A DNA stretch of 7,347 bases from Ignavibacteriales bacterium (GTDB lineage: Bacteria > Bacteroidota > Ignavibacteria > Ignavibacteriales > Ignavibacteriaceae). The notes under the pieces were generated by a model, which was not told where the DNA came from, searched no databases, and saw nothing but the letters and a program-made list of their open reading frames with translations. Positions 6,800 through 7,347 of this stretch are shown here, in pieces; position 1 is the first letter of the stretch; every line of letters starts with the position of its first letter. Location of the stretch: contig DAIERC010000135.1 in the NCBI GenBank assembly GCA_027347125.1, positions 1-7,347 of the forward strand. Direction: 5' to 3'. Both the position numbers and the translations under genes were made by a program.

Positions 6800-6855
6800 T
6801 AACAAAAACGAATTTAGGAAAAGATTACAATTTTTTAACACACATAAATCGGGAC

Positions 6856-6892
6856 AAAAACATCTGTTGTTTACAAAACATTCTATCAACAG
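6856..6892 (-). terminator. Weak terminator-like hairpin after the HAD phosphatase gene
   Basis: On the minus strand, 20 bases past the HAD stop, CTGTTG (6887-6892) and CAACAG (6864-6869) form a 6-bp stem. ATG and a TTTTT run (6856-6860) follow. The stem is short and its loop is 17 bases, so it may be inefficient, letting some transcripts read on into the PafA-like gene. Confidence 0.4.
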
Positions 6893-6912
6893 CTAAATTG
6901 GTAGACAGCGGT

Positions 6913-7347
6913 TTAATTCTGTTTACCGTTGGAGTTTTCAATTATTCTTTTTAGCTCCGAAATATTTGAAATGACGTAATCAGGTTTTTCTTCCGCTAAT
7001 ATTTCTTTTGATCGGTAGCCATATAAAACTGCGCACGTTCTGGCGCCTGCGTTTTTCCCGCACTGAATGTCCAATTCCGTATCGCCAATCATTAATGTTT
7101 CTTCAGGCTTTACATTTAATTCATTGCAAATAAAAAGCAGCGGCTCTGCGGATGGTTTATTTTCAATGCCGTCGCGTCTTCCCATTACATAAGAAAAATA
7201 GTTACGCAATTCGAAGTGATCGATATTCTTATCGGCTTGCTGCTGATTTTTTGTTGTTAACAAAGAGACGCTAATATTTTTATTATTTAAGAAAGCAAGC
7301 ACTTCTTTAACATTTGCGTATAAAATTGATTCGCCGATATATTCGAA
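6913..7347 (-). CDS. HAD-superfamily phosphatase, phosphoglycolate-phosphatase-like, partial (N-terminus beyond the window)
   Basis: Hydrolase acting on small phosphate esters in the cytoplasm. The frame is open from the right edge to the TAA at 6915-6913, giving 144 visible residues; a GTG at 7302 is an internal valine codon, not the start. Numbering from the edge, the core motifs are in order. Motif II is the threonine in 'SLLTTKN' (T31). Motif III is the lysine in 'ENKPSAEPL' (K64). Motif IV is 'MIGDTELDIQCGKNAGA' (D89, D93), with 'AVLYGY' after it. The 'KPSAEPL...GDTELD..CGKNAGA' pattern is that of HAD subfamily IA enzymes such as Gph and PpaX. Motif I (DxDGT) and the cap domain should lie just outside. 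Superfamily is secure; the exact substrate (phosphoglycolate, pyrophosphate or another) cannot be decided. A 197-base gap separates it from the PafA-like gene. Confidence 0.88.
   Translation of the reverse strand, partial: FEYIGESILYANVKEVLAFLNNKNISVSLLTTKNQQQADKNIDHFELRNYFSYVMGRRDGIENKPSAEPLLFICNELNVKPEETLMIGDTELDIQCGKNAGARTCAVLYGYRSKEILAEEKPDYVISNISELKRIIENSNGKQN

Noticed and set aside
5087..7347. HAD phosphatase and PafA-like phosphatase as a joint phosphate-scavenging operon
   Set aside because: A 197-base gap, a terminator-like hairpin and a candidate separate promoter lie between them. One enzyme is cytoplasmic and the other exported, so neighbourhood alone does not support a shared pathway.
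1..7347. Mobile elements, CRISPR arrays, tRNA or rRNA genes
   Set aside because: No transposase or integrase, no regularly spaced repeats and no RNA gene signature was found on either strand. The repeats present are short and confined to the promoter regions.

Overview
All credible genes lie on the minus strand, so the window reads right to left. Base composition is moderately AT-rich. Signal peptides end in 'FAQ'-type sites, and the one strong promoter combines TTGACA with a Bacteroidetes-like TAnnTTTG element. With a PafA-type phosphatase and a repressor/TolC/adaptor/RND order, this points to the Bacteroidetes/Chlorobi/Ignavibacteria superphylum. An Ignavibacteria-like genome is my best guess, by inference only; there is no rRNA or marker gene to settle it.

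Layout in transcription order: (1) 7347-6913, the C-terminal part of a HAD-superfamily phosphatase resembling phosphoglycolate phosphatase, cut by the window edge. (2) 6912-6716, a 197-base gap with a weak terminator-like hairpin, a candidate promoter and an inverted repeat around its -10. (3) 6715-5087, an exported PafA-like alkaline phosphatase, ending in a good hairpin terminator. (4) 5086-4808, a 279-base gap holding that terminator, a strong promoter and an unusually symmetric leader. (5) 4807-1, a four-gene efflux operon: TetR repressor, TolC-type outer-membrane channel, periplasmic adaptor and RND inner-membrane pump. The pump runs off the left edge after 567 codons.

The efflux operon is the main functional unit. 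The RND pump, adaptor and TolC channel would form a tripartite, proton-driven exporter across both membranes. The TetR protein is encoded first in the same transcript, so it probably represses itself and the pump until a ligand releases it. Two 28-bp palindromes of the same geometry, one over the promoter/start region and one in the leader, are the natural candidates for its operators. The rest of the leader is folded symmetrically between them.

I do not see a clearly new system. The gene families are well known; the part most worth a second look is the dyad-symmetric regulatory leader at 4829-4939. The start codons of tetR and tolC were moved inward on ribosome-binding-site evidence.
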